Source of the DNA: Borrelia coriaceae
GTDB taxonomy: Bacteria; Spirochaetota; Spirochaetia; Borreliales; Borreliaceae
Assembly: GCF_023035295.1 (NCBI RefSeq)
Contig: NZ_CP075076.1
Span: forward strand, 744,001 to 808,000
Direction of reading: 5' to 3'
DNA length: 64,000 nucleotides
Position 1 is the first letter of the stretch; each line of letters opens with the position of its first letter. Positions 8,907 to 18,592 of this stretch are shown one piece after another. The notes beneath the pieces are model-generated. The model was not told the origin of the DNA, did not search any database, and saw only the letters and a program-made list of their open reading frames with translations. A program made the translations under genes and the position numbers.

Positions 8907-10791
8907 TGTAGAAAATAAAGATTTACAGGCTTTTAAGAAAAAGAATTCAAAAATAATAAAGGACATTTTAAGTCATTTGGGAGACAAAAAGGCAATTACT
9001 TTTGAGGATTTGTCCATCTTTTTATCAGGTGATATGTTGGAATCTGAAAATATTGATTATATTTATGGAGTTCTTGAACATGAGGGGATAAGTTTGATTA
9101 ATGAAAAAATGGAGACTGATATATGTGATATTGATGAATTTGATGAAGCAAGTAAACTTGATAGTCAGTGTATGATGATAGATGATTCTGTTCACAGTGA
9201 TGATGATGTTGATGATAAATTAGATGAATTTGATGATGAGATTTTAGATAAGGAAGATTTTAGTTCAGGGTATATTAAGAGTGGTTTATTAAAAGATAGT
9301 AATTCTGAAGATCCGATAAGACTTTATTTAAAGGAAATAGGAAAAGAATTTTTGTTAACTGGAAATCAAGAAGTTGAGCTTGCAAAGCAAATGGATTCTG
9401 GTGAGAGCATAATTGAGAATATTCTTAAAAATGAAGGACTGGTTATAGAAAATTATTATAATTTGGTTGATGCTATTTATTCAAGGGTAGACAAAGAAGA
9501 ATTTTTTAAGAAAGATAAGGAAAGGGAAAAAGATAATAGTTTTGATTATTATAACAAAAAAAAAAGGATCACTTCTTTTTATAAAGCTTCATTAAAACCA
9601 TTTCAGGATCGTTTGATAAAGTATATTGAAAATAAACGTAGATTGTATGAACTTGGAGAAGATATTTTCGAGGAGAGTATTAATAATGAGAGGCTTTGTA
9701 TAAAAGAAATGCTTAAGTCTGTTCCTTTATATCAAGAAGAGTTACGAATTTTTGCAGATGATTACATTGATTCTGCTAGCAAAATAAGAGATTTAAAAAG
9801 GCAGCAAAAGTCTATATTGGACAGATTAAAGATAGATAAAGTACGTAATCTTAGAATTTTGGGGAGAGATTTAGCTATTCCTGAGAGACGGGAGAGAATA
9901 GAGAAAGCTTTAAATATGCGAGAAGATCTTATTAAAGAACAAATTACAGAAGCTCAACTTGCTCAAAAGGAGCTTGAGAGGATTGAGATGTATTATGAAT
10001 ATCCAATGGATAAGATAATAAGTATGTCCGAAGAAATCCTTAAGGGTAAGCAGATGATGCAACATGCAAAAGATCAGTTAATTAAGGCTAACTTGAGACT
10101 TGTGGTAAGTATTGCTAAAAAGTATGCTAATAGAGGATTGCATTTTTTTGATCTTGTTCAAGAGGGTAATATTGGTTTAATTAAGGCGGTTGAAAAATTT
10201 GAGTATAAGCGAGGCTTTAAGTTTTCTACTTATGCTACATGGTGGATTCGTCAAGCAATAACGAGGTCAATTTCAGATCAGGCTCGTACCATTCGTGTGC
10301 CTGTTCACATGATTGAACAGATAAATAGATTGAATAGAGAGACAAGATATTTGGTTCAAGTATTAGGTAAAGATCCAACAGATGAAGAATTATCAGCTAG
10401 ACTTGGGTGGGATCTTAAAAAGGTAAAAACTGTAAAAAATGTTTCAAGAGAACCCGTTTCGCTTGAAACTCCGATTGGGGAAGAAGAAGATTCTGTGCTT
10501 AGTGATTTTATTGAAGATAAGGCTATAAAAAATCCGGCAAAACATACATCTTTTGTGGTCTTACAAGATCAAATAAGATCAGTTCTTGGGACTCTTCCAG
10601 AAAGAGAACAGGAAGTTGTGAAGATGAGATTTGGTCTTGAAGATGGATATTCTTTAACTCTTGAAGAAGTTGGATTGCATTTTAACGTTACAAGAGAAAG
10701 AATTAGGCAGATTGAGTCTAAGGCTTTAAGGCGACTTAAAAATCCTAAAAAAACTCAAAAACTTAAAGATTATTTAGAAGATTTAAATTGA
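8899..10791 (+). CDS. rpoD: RNA polymerase primary sigma factor (sigma-70)
   Basis: This is the housekeeping sigma factor. The 630-residue protein shows region 1.1 at the N-terminus, an acidic Asp-rich linker around residues 75-120, region 1.2 ([11 protein letters not shown]), a spacer, and region 2 ([19 protein letters not shown], then [13 protein letters not shown]) at about 395-455. Region 3 follows, then region 4 with the -35-binding helix-turn-helix ([20 protein letters not shown]) near residues 590-610. The ATG lies inside the dnaG 3' end (8-base overlap), implying translational coupling. Confidence 0.98.
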   Translation: MNSVENKDLQAFKKKNSKIIKDILSHLGDKKAITFEDLSIFLSGDMLESENIDYIYGVLEHEGISLINEKMETDICDIDEFDEASKLDSQCMMIDDSVHSDDDVDDKLDEFDDEILDKEDFSSGYIKSGLLKDSNSEDPIRLYLKEIGKEFLLTGNQEVELAKQMDSGESIIENILKNEGLVIENYYNLVDAIYSRVDKEEFFKKDKEREKDNSFDYYNKKKRITSFYKASLKPFQDRLIKYIENKRRLYELGEDIFEESINNERLCIKEMLKSVPLYQEELRIFADDYIDSASKIRDLKRQQKSILDRLKIDKVRNLRILGRDLAIPERRERIEKALNMREDLIKEQITEAQLAQKELERIEMYYEYPMDKIISMSEEILKGKQMMQHAKDQLIKANLRLVVSIAKKYANRGLHFFDLVQEGNIGLIKAVEKFEYKRGFKFSTYATWWIRQAITRSISDQARTIRVPVHMIEQINRLNRETRYLVQVLGKDPTDEELSARLGWDLKKVKTVKNVSREPVSLETPIGEEEDSVLSDFIEDKAIKNPAKHTSFVVLQDQIRSVLGTLPEREQEVVKMRFGLEDGYSLTLEEVGLHFNVTRERIRQIESKALRRLKNPKKTQKLKDYLEDLN

Positions 10792-10803
10792 ATAGGAGGC
10801 TGC

Positions 10804-11559
10804 ATGGAAAGTAATATTGATGTATTGAAAAATCTTGAAGGTATATATAAAGATAAGTTCGAGCTTGAGGAAAGGCAAAAAAATATTCCTAAATATTTGC
10901 AAACCAAGAAGGCCCAAATTGATGGACTTATTGAAGCTCTTGCTGAATTACAATTCAAATTTAAAGAATATCAAAAAGAAGATGCATTTTTAAAATTAGA
11001 TATTCAAGATATTAATGTGAGAAAAGGTAAAGCAGAAGAGAAAATTGATAGCATTAAAACTCAAAGGGAATATGAAGCTCTTGAGAAAGAGTTGCAGACT
11101 ATTATTGATGATGAAGTTGCTATTAGGAAGAAAATGACACATATTACTGGGCTTAAGACGAAATTGGATAGGGAAATAGCAGATGTTAAAAATAAGCTTG
11201 AAGTTGAGCAAGATATTTATTCTGCCGAGAGCAATGAACTTGAGAATGAGCTTTTAGAGATTGTAAGAAAGCTTGATTCTATAAGATATGAAGAGGAAAA
11301 ATATGCTTCTCGAATGGATGAGGACTTTTTGTTTAAATTTCAAAGGATTATTAGGAATAAATCCAATGGGGTTGTGCCTTTGGTTGAAAATGTTTGCAAA
11401 GGTTGTCATATGATACTTCCTGTTGAGTTTGCTAATAAGGTAAGGCGTGAACCGGATGATATTAAGTTTTGTCCTTATTGCAGTAGAATACTTTATTATC
11501 AAGATAAATTTGAAGTTGGTTTAGAAATGGTTCCTGGTGGTTTGGCAGATCTTATATAA
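10804..11559 (+). CDS. Coiled-coil protein with C-terminal C4 zinc ribbon
   Basis: About 180 residues of Lys/Glu-rich heptad sequence precede a small C-terminal zinc ribbon (VCKGCHMILP ... KFCPYCSRILYY). This is the architecture of the widespread C4-type zinc-ribbon family (often listed as zf-RING_7, or CdsZ/HP0958-like in some bacteria). Members of that family have been linked to flagellar RNA/protein handling or to ribosome-associated roles, but nothing here decides between these. A strong AGGAGG at 10796-10801 precedes the ATG. The gene follows rpoD by 12 bases and is probably part of the same transcript. It is followed by rnpB. Confidence 0.88.
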   Translation: MESNIDVLKNLEGIYKDKFELEERQKNIPKYLQTKKAQIDGLIEALAELQFKFKEYQKEDAFLKLDIQDINVRKGKAEEKIDSIKTQREYEALEKELQTIIDDEVAIRKKMTHITGLKTKLDREIADVKNKLEVEQDIYSAESNELENELLEIVRKLDSIRYEEEKYASRMDEDFLFKFQRIIRNKSNGVVPLVENVCKGCHMILPVEFANKVRREPDDIKFCPYCSRILYYQDKFEVGLEMVPGGLADLI

Positions 11560-11596
11560 TAATGTTTTTAGTTTTATATTTTTTTGTATTTTATTT

Positions 11597-11944
11597 AAGT
11601 TGATTTCCAGTCATCGCTTAATTATGCTAGATTGAAGTATGTTAAGAGGAAAGTCCGAGCTCCAATAAGAGCATAATGCTAGGTAACTCCTAGGAGTTTA
11701 AGACTTAAGAGAGTGTCACAGAAAATTACCGCCTTAGGGTAAGGGTGAAAAGGTGGGGTAAGAGCTTACCGCTTATTTAGTGATAAATAAGGTCAAGATA
11801 AACCTCATTAGGAGCAAAATCAAGTAAGCAAGCTTCCTTAGCTCTTGAGGGTATGCTTGTGGGTGGATTGCATGATTTTTTCAGTGATGAAAAAACAAGA
11901 TAGATGATGACATAATACAGAACTCGGCTTATGGATATCAACTT
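11597..11944 (+). ncRNA. rnpB: RNase P RNA
   Basis: This RNA is the catalytic component of the ribozyme that matures tRNA 5' ends. I see the conserved core segments in order: GAGGAAAGTCCGAGCTC (P4/CR-I region), ACAGAAAATTACCGCC, AAGGGTGAAAAGGTGGGGTAAGAG, and near the end AGATAGATGATGAC with ACAGAACTCGGCTTA. The ends pair as helix P1: AAGTTGAT at 11597-11604 is the exact complement of ATCAACTT at 11937-11944. The length is about 348 bases. A T-run follows, and the next gene starts only 22 bases later. Exact ends are inferred from P1. Confidence 0.95.
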
Positions 11945-11965
11945 ATTTTTTTATGGTGAAGCTTG

Positions 11966-12919
11966 ATGAGAATCAATTATCTAAAATGTACTTTTTATTT
12001 GATTATAAGTTTATCACTTTTATTTTTTATTTTTTATTTTTTATCTTATTTTAAGACTTTTTCCAACTCTTATTTAAAAGCAGGTCCGACTGAGGTAAAT
12101 TTACTTGTTCTTTGGGATAATAGAGAATATAAAGAAATAATAGATTATGCTGAGAATGGCCTTAAAGAAAACAAGTTTGATTTTAATCTTCATTTGCTTC
12201 TTGGATTTTCATATTTTTATTATTCCTTAATGTTAAATGATAGTTACTTGAAAAATCAATTTTTGGACAATGCAATAGAAAGATTACGGTTTTTAATGTC
12301 AATTAATGATGATGTTCCTATGAGTTCTCTTTATTATATTTTGGGCAAGGCTTATGCGCATAAGGGTGAGTATTATAGTGATCTTTCTGTTAGATATTTA
12401 AGTAAAGCTTTATATGCAGGTAGCTTTGACTTTATAAGTGTAAAGGATGATATTTTTGAGTATCTAGGATATTCTTATCAACTTTTAAGAGATTATAATC
12501 TTAGCTTAAAGTTTTTTGAGAAGGCTTATAAAGAGAATAAATCTGATCTTGTGCTTTGGAGTTTGGCGTATGTTAATTATAAGACGGGCAATATTGATAG
12601 GAGTGTTGAGTATATAAATAAATTTTTACATGAACAGAATGAATCATTAAGAGATGATAATTTAATGCAAAAGGTGTATTTATTGTACGGAGACATTTAT
12701 TTGGAAAAGAATGCTTATGAGGATGCTTTTAATTGTTATGATAAAGTCTTGAAAATTAATAGTTTAAATCCTAATGTTTATGTTAAAATAGGAGACATAT
12801 ATAGAAGAAGAGATAAAGATTATCCTAAGGCAAGAAAATATTGGAGAGAAGCGTTAAGCATTAATCCTTATTTAGAAGAAGCAAGGGAGAGGCTTAAAAT
12901 TAGCCTAGAGGATTTTTAG
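11966..12919 (+). CDS. Membrane-anchored TPR protein upstream of mreB
   Basis: This 317-residue protein has an N-terminal hydrophobic segment (about residues 9-29) followed by several tetratricopeptide-type repeats, for example LLLGFSYFYYSL, EYLGYSYQLLRDYNLSLKFFEKAY and VYVKIGDIYRRRDKDYPKARKYW. It is probably a periplasm-facing or membrane scaffold. I chose the ATG at 11966; a TTG immediately before it (11963) is the only alternative. It precedes mreB by 12 bases and looks like the first gene of the elongation operon, which suggests a structural role in cell-wall growth. That role is inference. Confidence 0.85.
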   Translation: MRINYLKCTFYLIISLSLLFFIFYFLSYFKTFSNSYLKAGPTEVNLLVLWDNREYKEIIDYAENGLKENKFDFNLHLLLGFSYFYYSLMLNDSYLKNQFLDNAIERLRFLMSINDDVPMSSLYYILGKAYAHKGEYYSDLSVRYLSKALYAGSFDFISVKDDIFEYLGYSYQLLRDYNLSLKFFEKAYKENKSDLVLWSLAYVNYKTGNIDRSVEYINKFLHEQNESLRDDNLMQKVYLLYGDIYLEKNAYEDAFNCYDKVLKINSLNPNVYVKIGDIYRRRDKDYPKARKYWREALSINPYLEEARERLKISLEDF

Positions 12920-12931
12920 GGGGAATTTGAC

Positions 12932-13981
12932 TTGAATTTTTTTAAATCTTTTTTGATAGATATTGGTATTGATCTTGGTACATGCAACACTTTAGTTTAC
13001 ATTAAGGATTATGGTGTAGTGATGAGTGAACCTTCGGTTGTTGCTATTGATGTTAATAAGGGTAATAGAGTAGTAGCTGTTGGGCGCAATGCAAAGAAGA
13101 TGCTTTGGAAAACACCTGAGAATATTAAGGCAGTAAGACCGCTTCGTGATGGAGTTATTGCTGACATTGAAAATACAGAAAAAATGATTAAATATTTTAT
13201 AAGCCAAATTTTTTCTCGAAAAAAATTGTTTTTTAAACCTAGAATGGTAATAGGAGTACCAACTTGCATTACGGAAGTTGAGAGGAGAGCTGTAAAAGAG
13301 AGCGCAATGAATGCTGGTGCTCGTGAAGTTAAGGTTATTGAAGAATCTCTTGCAGCTGCTATTGGATCTGATATTCCCATCTTTGAACCAACAGGTCATA
13401 TGGTGTGTGATATTGGGGGTGGAACTACTGAAATATCAGTTATTTCTCTTGGTGGTATGGTAGTAAGTAGAGCTATTAGAACAGGTGGAGATGAGTTTGA
13501 TGAGAGCATCATCAAGTATATGAGAAATGCGCATAACATTATTATTGGACAGCAAACAGCAGAAAAATTGAAAATTAAGATAGGTAATGTCTATCCAGAA
13601 ACTCATAATTTAAAAGTAGAGACAATAGATATTAAGGGCACAGATGCTGTTACGGGTCTTCCTAGGAAGCAAATTATTGATTCTATGGAAGTACGAGAGT
13701 CTTTGCAGGAACCTATTAGTGTTGTTGTTGATGAGGTTAAGCGCACACTTGGAGCAACTCCCCCAGAGCTTGCAACAGATATTGTTGAGCGTGGGATTAT
13801 ATTAACAGGAGGTGGAGCTCTTCTTAGAGGACTTAGTAGGCTTTTGTCTAAAGAGACGGGAGTTCCAGTTTATGTTGCAGATAATCCTCTATTATCTGTA
13901 GCTGTTGGAGCTGGTTTATTTTATGATTATGCTAATAGAATAGATATTAGTAAAAATATTTATAGCTTTATTAATGAATAA
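12932..13981 (+). CDS. mreB: Rod-shape-determining actin homologue MreB
   Basis: MreB forms membrane-associated filaments that organise lateral peptidoglycan synthesis. The 349-residue protein has the actin-type phosphate-1 motif ([13 protein letters not shown]), phosphate-2 motif ([14 protein letters not shown]), and adenosine motif ([12 protein letters not shown]). Translation starts at TTG 12932, supported by a strong site, AGGGGGAA at 12918-12925, and by N-terminal alignment with the family. It is followed by mreC after two bases. Confidence 0.98.
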   Translation: MNFFKSFLIDIGIDLGTCNTLVYIKDYGVVMSEPSVVAIDVNKGNRVVAVGRNAKKMLWKTPENIKAVRPLRDGVIADIENTEKMIKYFISQIFSRKKLFFKPRMVIGVPTCITEVERRAVKESAMNAGAREVKVIEESLAAAIGSDIPIFEPTGHMVCDIGGGTTEISVISLGGMVVSRAIRTGGDEFDESIIKYMRNAHNIIIGQQTAEKLKIKIGNVYPETHNLKVETIDIKGTDAVTGLPRKQIIDSMEVRESLQEPISVVVDEVKRTLGATPPELATDIVERGIILTGGGALLRGLSRLLSKETGVPVYVADNPLLSVAVGAGLFYDYANRIDISKNIYSFINE

Positions 13982-13983
13982 AT

Positions 13984-14829
13984 ATGAAGTTTCTTGTGAA
14001 TTTCAAGAATTTTATTAAGGTATTGAGCGTATTAATATTTGCTATCATTCTTATGATCTATGATTCGAGTGGTTCTAGGATAAATAAGAGAGATGATTTT
14101 TTTGTATTTACTTTCAATTCATATGTTCAACGTAATATGTACGAATTTTTTAGTTTTATTTCTAGTATTTTTAAGGCAATAAATGAGTATAAGGATTATG
14201 GGGAGACAATAGAAGCTTATAAGAAGAGAATACAACAGCTTGAGATAGTAATTCAGAATGTGCAAGTGTTAAGACAAGAGAATGCCAGGCTTAAAGAACA
14301 GCTTGGATTTTATTCGGCACACCCTAATGATTTTATCTCAGCTGAAATAATTTACTTAAATTATGCAAATGTTTCATCTCTGATGGCAATTAATAAAGGT
14401 TATAATGATGGCGTTCAGAAAGATATGATAGCTGTTGCTTATCAGGATGGATTTAGTGGTCTTGTTGGCAAAGTAGTTAAAGTTTATGCAGATACTGCAA
14501 GAGTTTTGCCTTTAACTAGTTATGAGAATTTCGTCTCTGCAAGAATTCAAAATAGCAAATTCATTGGTCTAGTTGAAGGCAAGGGATATGGCGAAGTTCT
14601 TGAGATGAATTATGTTAATAAGTTAGCTGAGAATTCTTTAAAGATTGGAGATTCCGTTGTTACTGCTGGATTTAGTGATTATCCTAGTGGAATTTACATA
14701 GGAAAAATTGTTCATTTTGATGTTCTTGAATATAATTCGCTTTTAAGTATTAAGATAGAACCCATAATAGTTTTAGATAAGTTAGAATATGTTTTTCTCA
14801 TTAAGAGTAATCAGAGGATGGAAAAGTGA
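13984..14829 (+). CDS. mreC: Rod-shape-determining protein MreC
   Basis: MreC is a bitopic inner-membrane protein of the elongasome. Its 281 residues contain an N-terminal transmembrane helix (about 10-27), a periplasmic coiled coil (KRIQQLEIVIQNVQVLRQENARLKEQ) at about 80-110, and the beta-barrel domain (AISINKGYNDGVQKDM-like, VGLVGKVV, GDSVVTAGFSDYPSGIYIGKI). The stop overlaps the mreD start, consistent with translational coupling. Confidence 0.96.
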   Translation: MKFLVNFKNFIKVLSVLIFAIILMIYDSSGSRINKRDDFFVFTFNSYVQRNMYEFFSFISSIFKAINEYKDYGETIEAYKKRIQQLEIVIQNVQVLRQENARLKEQLGFYSAHPNDFISAEIIYLNYANVSSLMAINKGYNDGVQKDMIAVAYQDGFSGLVGKVVKVYADTARVLPLTSYENFVSARIQNSKFIGLVEGKGYGEVLEMNYVNKLAENSLKIGDSVVTAGFSDYPSGIYIGKIVHFDVLEYNSLLSIKIEPIIVLDKLEYVFLIKSNQRMEK

Positions 14830-15308
14830 TATCTTTTATATTCTATTATATCGTTAGTATATTTTTTGGGCAAATTTTTCAATACTATTGTGATATTAAT
14901 TTTTCTTTTTCAATCGATATATTTTTAATTATTTTAATTTTTAATTCTCTAAATTTCGTTTTTAATGTAGGTTTGCTTTCAAGTATTTTACATGGTTTTA
15001 TTATGGAGTATTTCAATGGTTTGCCACTTGGTTTTTTTGTCTTTAGTTATGTTTTAATATTTTATCTTCTTGAAAAGATTAAGATGGTTATTCCAAAGAG
15101 TATGTTTAGTATAACATTATTTTTTCTCTTTGCAAAATTTATTATTTGGTTTGTGGCGATGAGTTGTGCGGATTTTATTGATCTTAAAGGATTCAATTAT
15201 GCTATTTTTGATTTTAATATTGTTATAAACATAGTGTTTTTAAATTTTCTATACCCAATTTTAAATTATTTTACTAAAGGTTTTGACACTATTAAAGAGG
15301 AATATTAG
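14826..15308 (+). CDS. mreD: Rod-shape-determining membrane protein MreD
   Basis: A 160-residue, very hydrophobic protein with five or so membrane segments, starting at GTG 14826 and overlapping mreC by four bases (GTGA). Sequence similarity to MreD is weak in all spirochaetes. The call rests on position between mreC and the PBP2 gene, on size, and on topology. A short conserved-looking YFNGLPLGFFVFSY segment fits the family's GLPFG-type motif. Confidence 0.88.
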   Translation: MISFIFYYIVSIFFGQIFQYYCDINFSFSIDIFLIILIFNSLNFVFNVGLLSSILHGFIMEYFNGLPLGFFVFSYVLIFYLLEKIKMVIPKSMFSITLFFLFAKFIIWFVAMSCADFIDLKGFNYAIFDFNIVINIVFLNFLYPILNYFTKGFDTIKEEY

Positions 15309-15309
15309 A

Positions 15310-17112
15310 ATGAAAGTTATTTTAAAGGGTAGATATAGATTTGGGCTGTTACTTTTATTTTTTGTTTTTTTTTCTTATCTTTTTACTTTATTTAAAATGC
15401 AGATTGGAGGACATTTATTTTATGATAGGGAAGCAACAGTTCTTTTATCTAGAGTTGAAAAAATCAAGGCTTCAAGAGGTGAAATTCTAGATTCAAATTT
15501 GAATGTTCTTGCAAATAATCTTACAGCATTTGTTTTGAAGATTAGTTTAGAACAATACTATAGCATGTCTCTTGAGGATAGAGAGGATATGTTAAAATTT
15601 TTATCAAGAATTTTGGGCATTGAGAGAGAACTTATTATATCTAAAATTGAGGCTACTAGAGGTTATTTAAAGGATGTAGAAATAGTTGAACTTAGTCCAG
15701 AAATGTTGTTTAGAATTGCTGAGAAGAGAATTTATTATCCTGCATTTTTATGGACATATTCTTTTAAGAGAAATTATTTGGTAGATGATTCTTGTTCGCA
15801 TCCTATTGGTTATGTTGGTAGGATTAGTCAAAGAGAGCTTCGTGCTTTTTATAATGTTAAAGGGTATGATAATAATTCTACAATAGGAAAATTAGGAATT
15901 GAACAAATTTATGATAGTTATATTAGAGGTAAGGAAGGTTTAATTCAATATAAGGTAGATTCTAGAGAGAGAAAAATAGATAGTGGTTCTATTATAGAGC
16001 ATATGATTCCTGGTAATAATATTGTTTTAAATATTAATAAAGATATTCAATTGCTTGCTAAGAATGCTTTGGGTAAGAGGTATGGAACTGTAATAGTTTT
16101 AAAACCTGCAACTGGGGGTGTATTAGCACTTCATAATTATCCCTACTATTCAATGAATGATGTGTATAACAAGTATTCTATAGAGGATTATTCGTTTCTA
16201 AATAGGGCGATACAATCAGTTTATCCCCCAGCGTCTATTTTTAAATTAGTGATGACTACAGCGTTATTAGAAGAAAAAGTCCTTGATAAGGGTAAAAAAA
16301 TTCATTGTCCGGGATATTTTAGAGTAGGCAATAGAGTATTTCATTGTTGGCAACGTGGTGGCCATGGTTATGTAAATTTGGAACAGGCTGTTGCTTATTC
16401 ATGTAATGTTTATTTTTATATAATGGGACTTAAGTACCTTGGTGTTGAAAAAATTTTTAAGTATGCTAAAGAGTATGGATTTGGTGAGAAAACTGGCATT
16501 GATTTGCCAAATGAGGTCTCAGGGTTGCTTCCAAGCCCTGAATGGAAGGAAAAAACTTTTAATCAACCTTGGGTAGGTGGGGATACTGTTAATTTTTCAA
16601 TAGGCCAAGGATTTTTAAGTGCTACGCCTATCCAGATTGCCAATATGGTAGCTATGATTGCAAATGAAGGTGTTATTTATAAACCAAGAATTGTTAATAG
16701 GATTTTAAACGGGAATACTAATGAAATTATCATTGAAAATGTTCCTGAAGTTCTTAGGAAGACAGATATTATTAGTCGTAATACTTTTAAGTTTTTGAAA
16801 AAATATATGAGGAATGTCATAACTTATGGTACTGCTAGAAATTCAGTTCTTACAAAAGCTGTTATGGTTTTAGGAAAAACGGGGACAGGGCAAACTGGTG
16901 TTATTGGACTTGAGAATAGTTCTTTTGTTGGTCTTGCTCCTTATAATGCTTCACCTAATGAACAGATTGTTATTTTTAGTCTTGTTGAAGGAAGTAGCAA
17001 TATAGATAATATGTGGTCTGCTAAATCCGTAGATTTAATGATGCAAGGTATTTTTGCTAATCAAAGTTATGAAGATATTCTTAAAGAGTATAGACCATGG
17101 TATATTAGGTAA
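15310..17112 (+). CDS. mrdA: Penicillin-binding protein 2 (elongasome transpeptidase)
   Basis: This class B PBP cross-links peptidoglycan during elongation with RodA. I chose the ATG at 15310 (600 residues). It follows AGAGG at 15296-15300, whereas a TTG at 15283 lies inside mreD. The protein has one N-terminal membrane anchor, a dimerisation domain, and the transpeptidase domain with S309-I-F-K312 (active-site serine), S364-C-N, and K523-T-G-T. This is the likely main beta-lactam target of the rod system. Confidence 0.97.
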   Translation: MKVILKGRYRFGLLLLFFVFFSYLFTLFKMQIGGHLFYDREATVLLSRVEKIKASRGEILDSNLNVLANNLTAFVLKISLEQYYSMSLEDREDMLKFLSRILGIERELIISKIEATRGYLKDVEIVELSPEMLFRIAEKRIYYPAFLWTYSFKRNYLVDDSCSHPIGYVGRISQRELRAFYNVKGYDNNSTIGKLGIEQIYDSYIRGKEGLIQYKVDSRERKIDSGSIIEHMIPGNNIVLNINKDIQLLAKNALGKRYGTVIVLKPATGGVLALHNYPYYSMNDVYNKYSIEDYSFLNRAIQSVYPPASIFKLVMTTALLEEKVLDKGKKIHCPGYFRVGNRVFHCWQRGGHGYVNLEQAVAYSCNVYFYIMGLKYLGVEKIFKYAKEYGFGEKTGIDLPNEVSGLLPSPEWKEKTFNQPWVGGDTVNFSIGQGFLSATPIQIANMVAMIANEGVIYKPRIVNRILNGNTNEIIIENVPEVLRKTDIISRNTFKFLKKYMRNVITYGTARNSVLTKAVMVLGKTGTGQTGVIGLENSSFVGLAPYNASPNEQIVIFSLVEGSSNIDNMWSAKSVDLMMQGIFANQSYEDILKEYRPWYIR

Positions 17113-17117
17113 GGTAA

Positions 17118-18437
17118 ATGGCTGTTTTTAGAAAAAGTTACGATAGCTTGACATTATTTAGCTTGGTAATGATATCTTTTATTGGTATATTGCTTATATA
17201 TTCTAGTGATTATACTTCTAATGGTTCTTTGATGAAAATTGAATATATTAAACAAGTTGTGTGGGTTCTTGGTGGGTTTTTTGTAATTTTTGTAATAGGA
17301 AGATATGATCTTAAGATTATACATGGTATGATTTACCCCTTATATTTTTTGTTGATTATATCTTTGGTTTTTACTGCGCTTTTTGGTGTTACTGTTAATG
17401 GTGCTAGATCTTGGATTGGAATTTGGAAATTAGGTGGGCAGCCTTCAGAGTTTGGTAAGATTGTTACTATTTTGACTCTTGCTAAATTTTACAGTAGTAA
17501 GAAGGATTATCATAATTTTCTTGTTTTTGTTTTTGCTTTTATTTTAGTTTTTCCTATTATTTTGTTTGTATTGTTGCAGCCTGATTTTGGTACCGCTATA
17601 GTTTATTTAAATATGTTTATATTTATTTCATTTTTTGCAGGTATAGATATACACTATATTTTGTATTTTACTTTAATAGGATTTTTGTCTTTTCTTTTTG
17701 TAGTGTTGCCAGTTTGGTATGAATATAAGGCGGATATGGGAAATATTTTTTATTTAATTTTTTCTAATAATTTTTATTTTCAATTATCTTGTTTGGTTTT
17801 AATTTTAGTGTTTTTGTCTGCTGCTGTAGGTTTTTTTATTTCCAAATATAATTTCAGTATTAGACTTATTTACTTTTATATATTATTTGTAAGTTCAATT
17901 TTACTCATTGCAGCATTTTTTTCTAAATTTCTATCAAAGTTCATGAAACCTTATCAGATTAAGAGATTTTTGGTTTTCTTGGATCCAAATATTGATCTTA
18001 AAGGGGCTGGATGGAATTTAAATCAAGTAAAGATTGCTATTGGTTCTGGGGGGATGTTTGGTAAGGGATTTTTAAAAGGTCCTTATACTCATGCAAATTA
18101 TGTTCCATCTCAGAGTACAGATTTCATTTTTTCAATTCTTGCTGAAGAATTTGGCTTTTTGGGAGTTAGTATGGTTTTAATATTATTTTTCCTGATCTTT
18201 TTCAAGATTTTAATTATAATGAATAAAAGCAAAGATAGGTATATGTCTTTGGTACTTGCTGGTATATTTGGTCTTTTGTTTTTTCATACCTCTTTTAATA
18301 TTGGTATGTCTTTAGGGCTTTTGCCAATTACGGGTATACCTTTGCCTTTTTTGTCTTATGGTGGTTCTTCTACTATTACTTTCTTTTTAGCTATGGCTTT
18401 TTATTTTAATATTGAGTCTATAGTGACTATGGATTAG
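17118..18437 (+). CDS. rodA: Peptidoglycan glycosyltransferase RodA (SEDS family)
   Basis: RodA polymerises glycan strands together with PBP2. The 439-residue polytopic protein has about ten membrane segments. SEDS signatures include VNGARSWIGIW, QPSEFGKIV, LLQPDFGTAIV, QSTDFIFSILAEEFGFLG and the C-terminal GIPLPFLSYGGSS. It follows mrdA by five bases and ends the elongation operon. The next 150 bases before thrS carry no gene. Confidence 0.97.
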   Translation: MAVFRKSYDSLTLFSLVMISFIGILLIYSSDYTSNGSLMKIEYIKQVVWVLGGFFVIFVIGRYDLKIIHGMIYPLYFLLIISLVFTALFGVTVNGARSWIGIWKLGGQPSEFGKIVTILTLAKFYSSKKDYHNFLVFVFAFILVFPIILFVLLQPDFGTAIVYLNMFIFISFFAGIDIHYILYFTLIGFLSFLFVVLPVWYEYKADMGNIFYLIFSNNFYFQLSCLVLILVFLSAAVGFFISKYNFSIRLIYFYILFVSSILLIAAFFSKFLSKFMKPYQIKRFLVFLDPNIDLKGAGWNLNQVKIAIGSGGMFGKGFLKGPYTHANYVPSQSTDFIFSILAEEFGFLGVSMVLILFFLIFFKILIIMNKSKDRYMSLVLAGIFGLLFFHTSFNIGMSLGLLPITGIPLPFLSYGGSSTITFFLAMAFYFNIESIVTMD

Positions 18438-18553
18438 AAAATTTTATTTGTTGTATCTTTTGTTTCGTCTATTTTTTTACTAAATTTTTTTGTATATTGT
18501 ATTTATAAGATTTGTTTTGTATTTATGACTGTGGTTAGGGCTTAAATTTGTTA

Positions 18554-18573
18554 TAAGATTTATATAAATCTTA
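18554..18573. repeat. 20-bp perfect palindrome in the thrS leader
   Basis: TAAGATTTATATAAATCTTA is perfectly self-complementary and ends 19 bases before the thrS ATG, just upstream of its ribosome binding site (AAGGTG at 18582-18587). It could be an operator or, in RNA, a hairpin near the site. Threonyl-tRNA synthetase mRNA leaders are controlled by structure in some bacteria, but no equivalent of the known operator is evident here. Confidence 0.7.
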
Positions 18574-18592
18574 GAGTTTGCAAGGTGTTATT

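Noticed and set aside
12992..13399. Two long minus-strand ORFs opposite mreB
   Set aside because: mreB motifs are intact on the plus strand; the opposite frames lack ribosome sites and family features.
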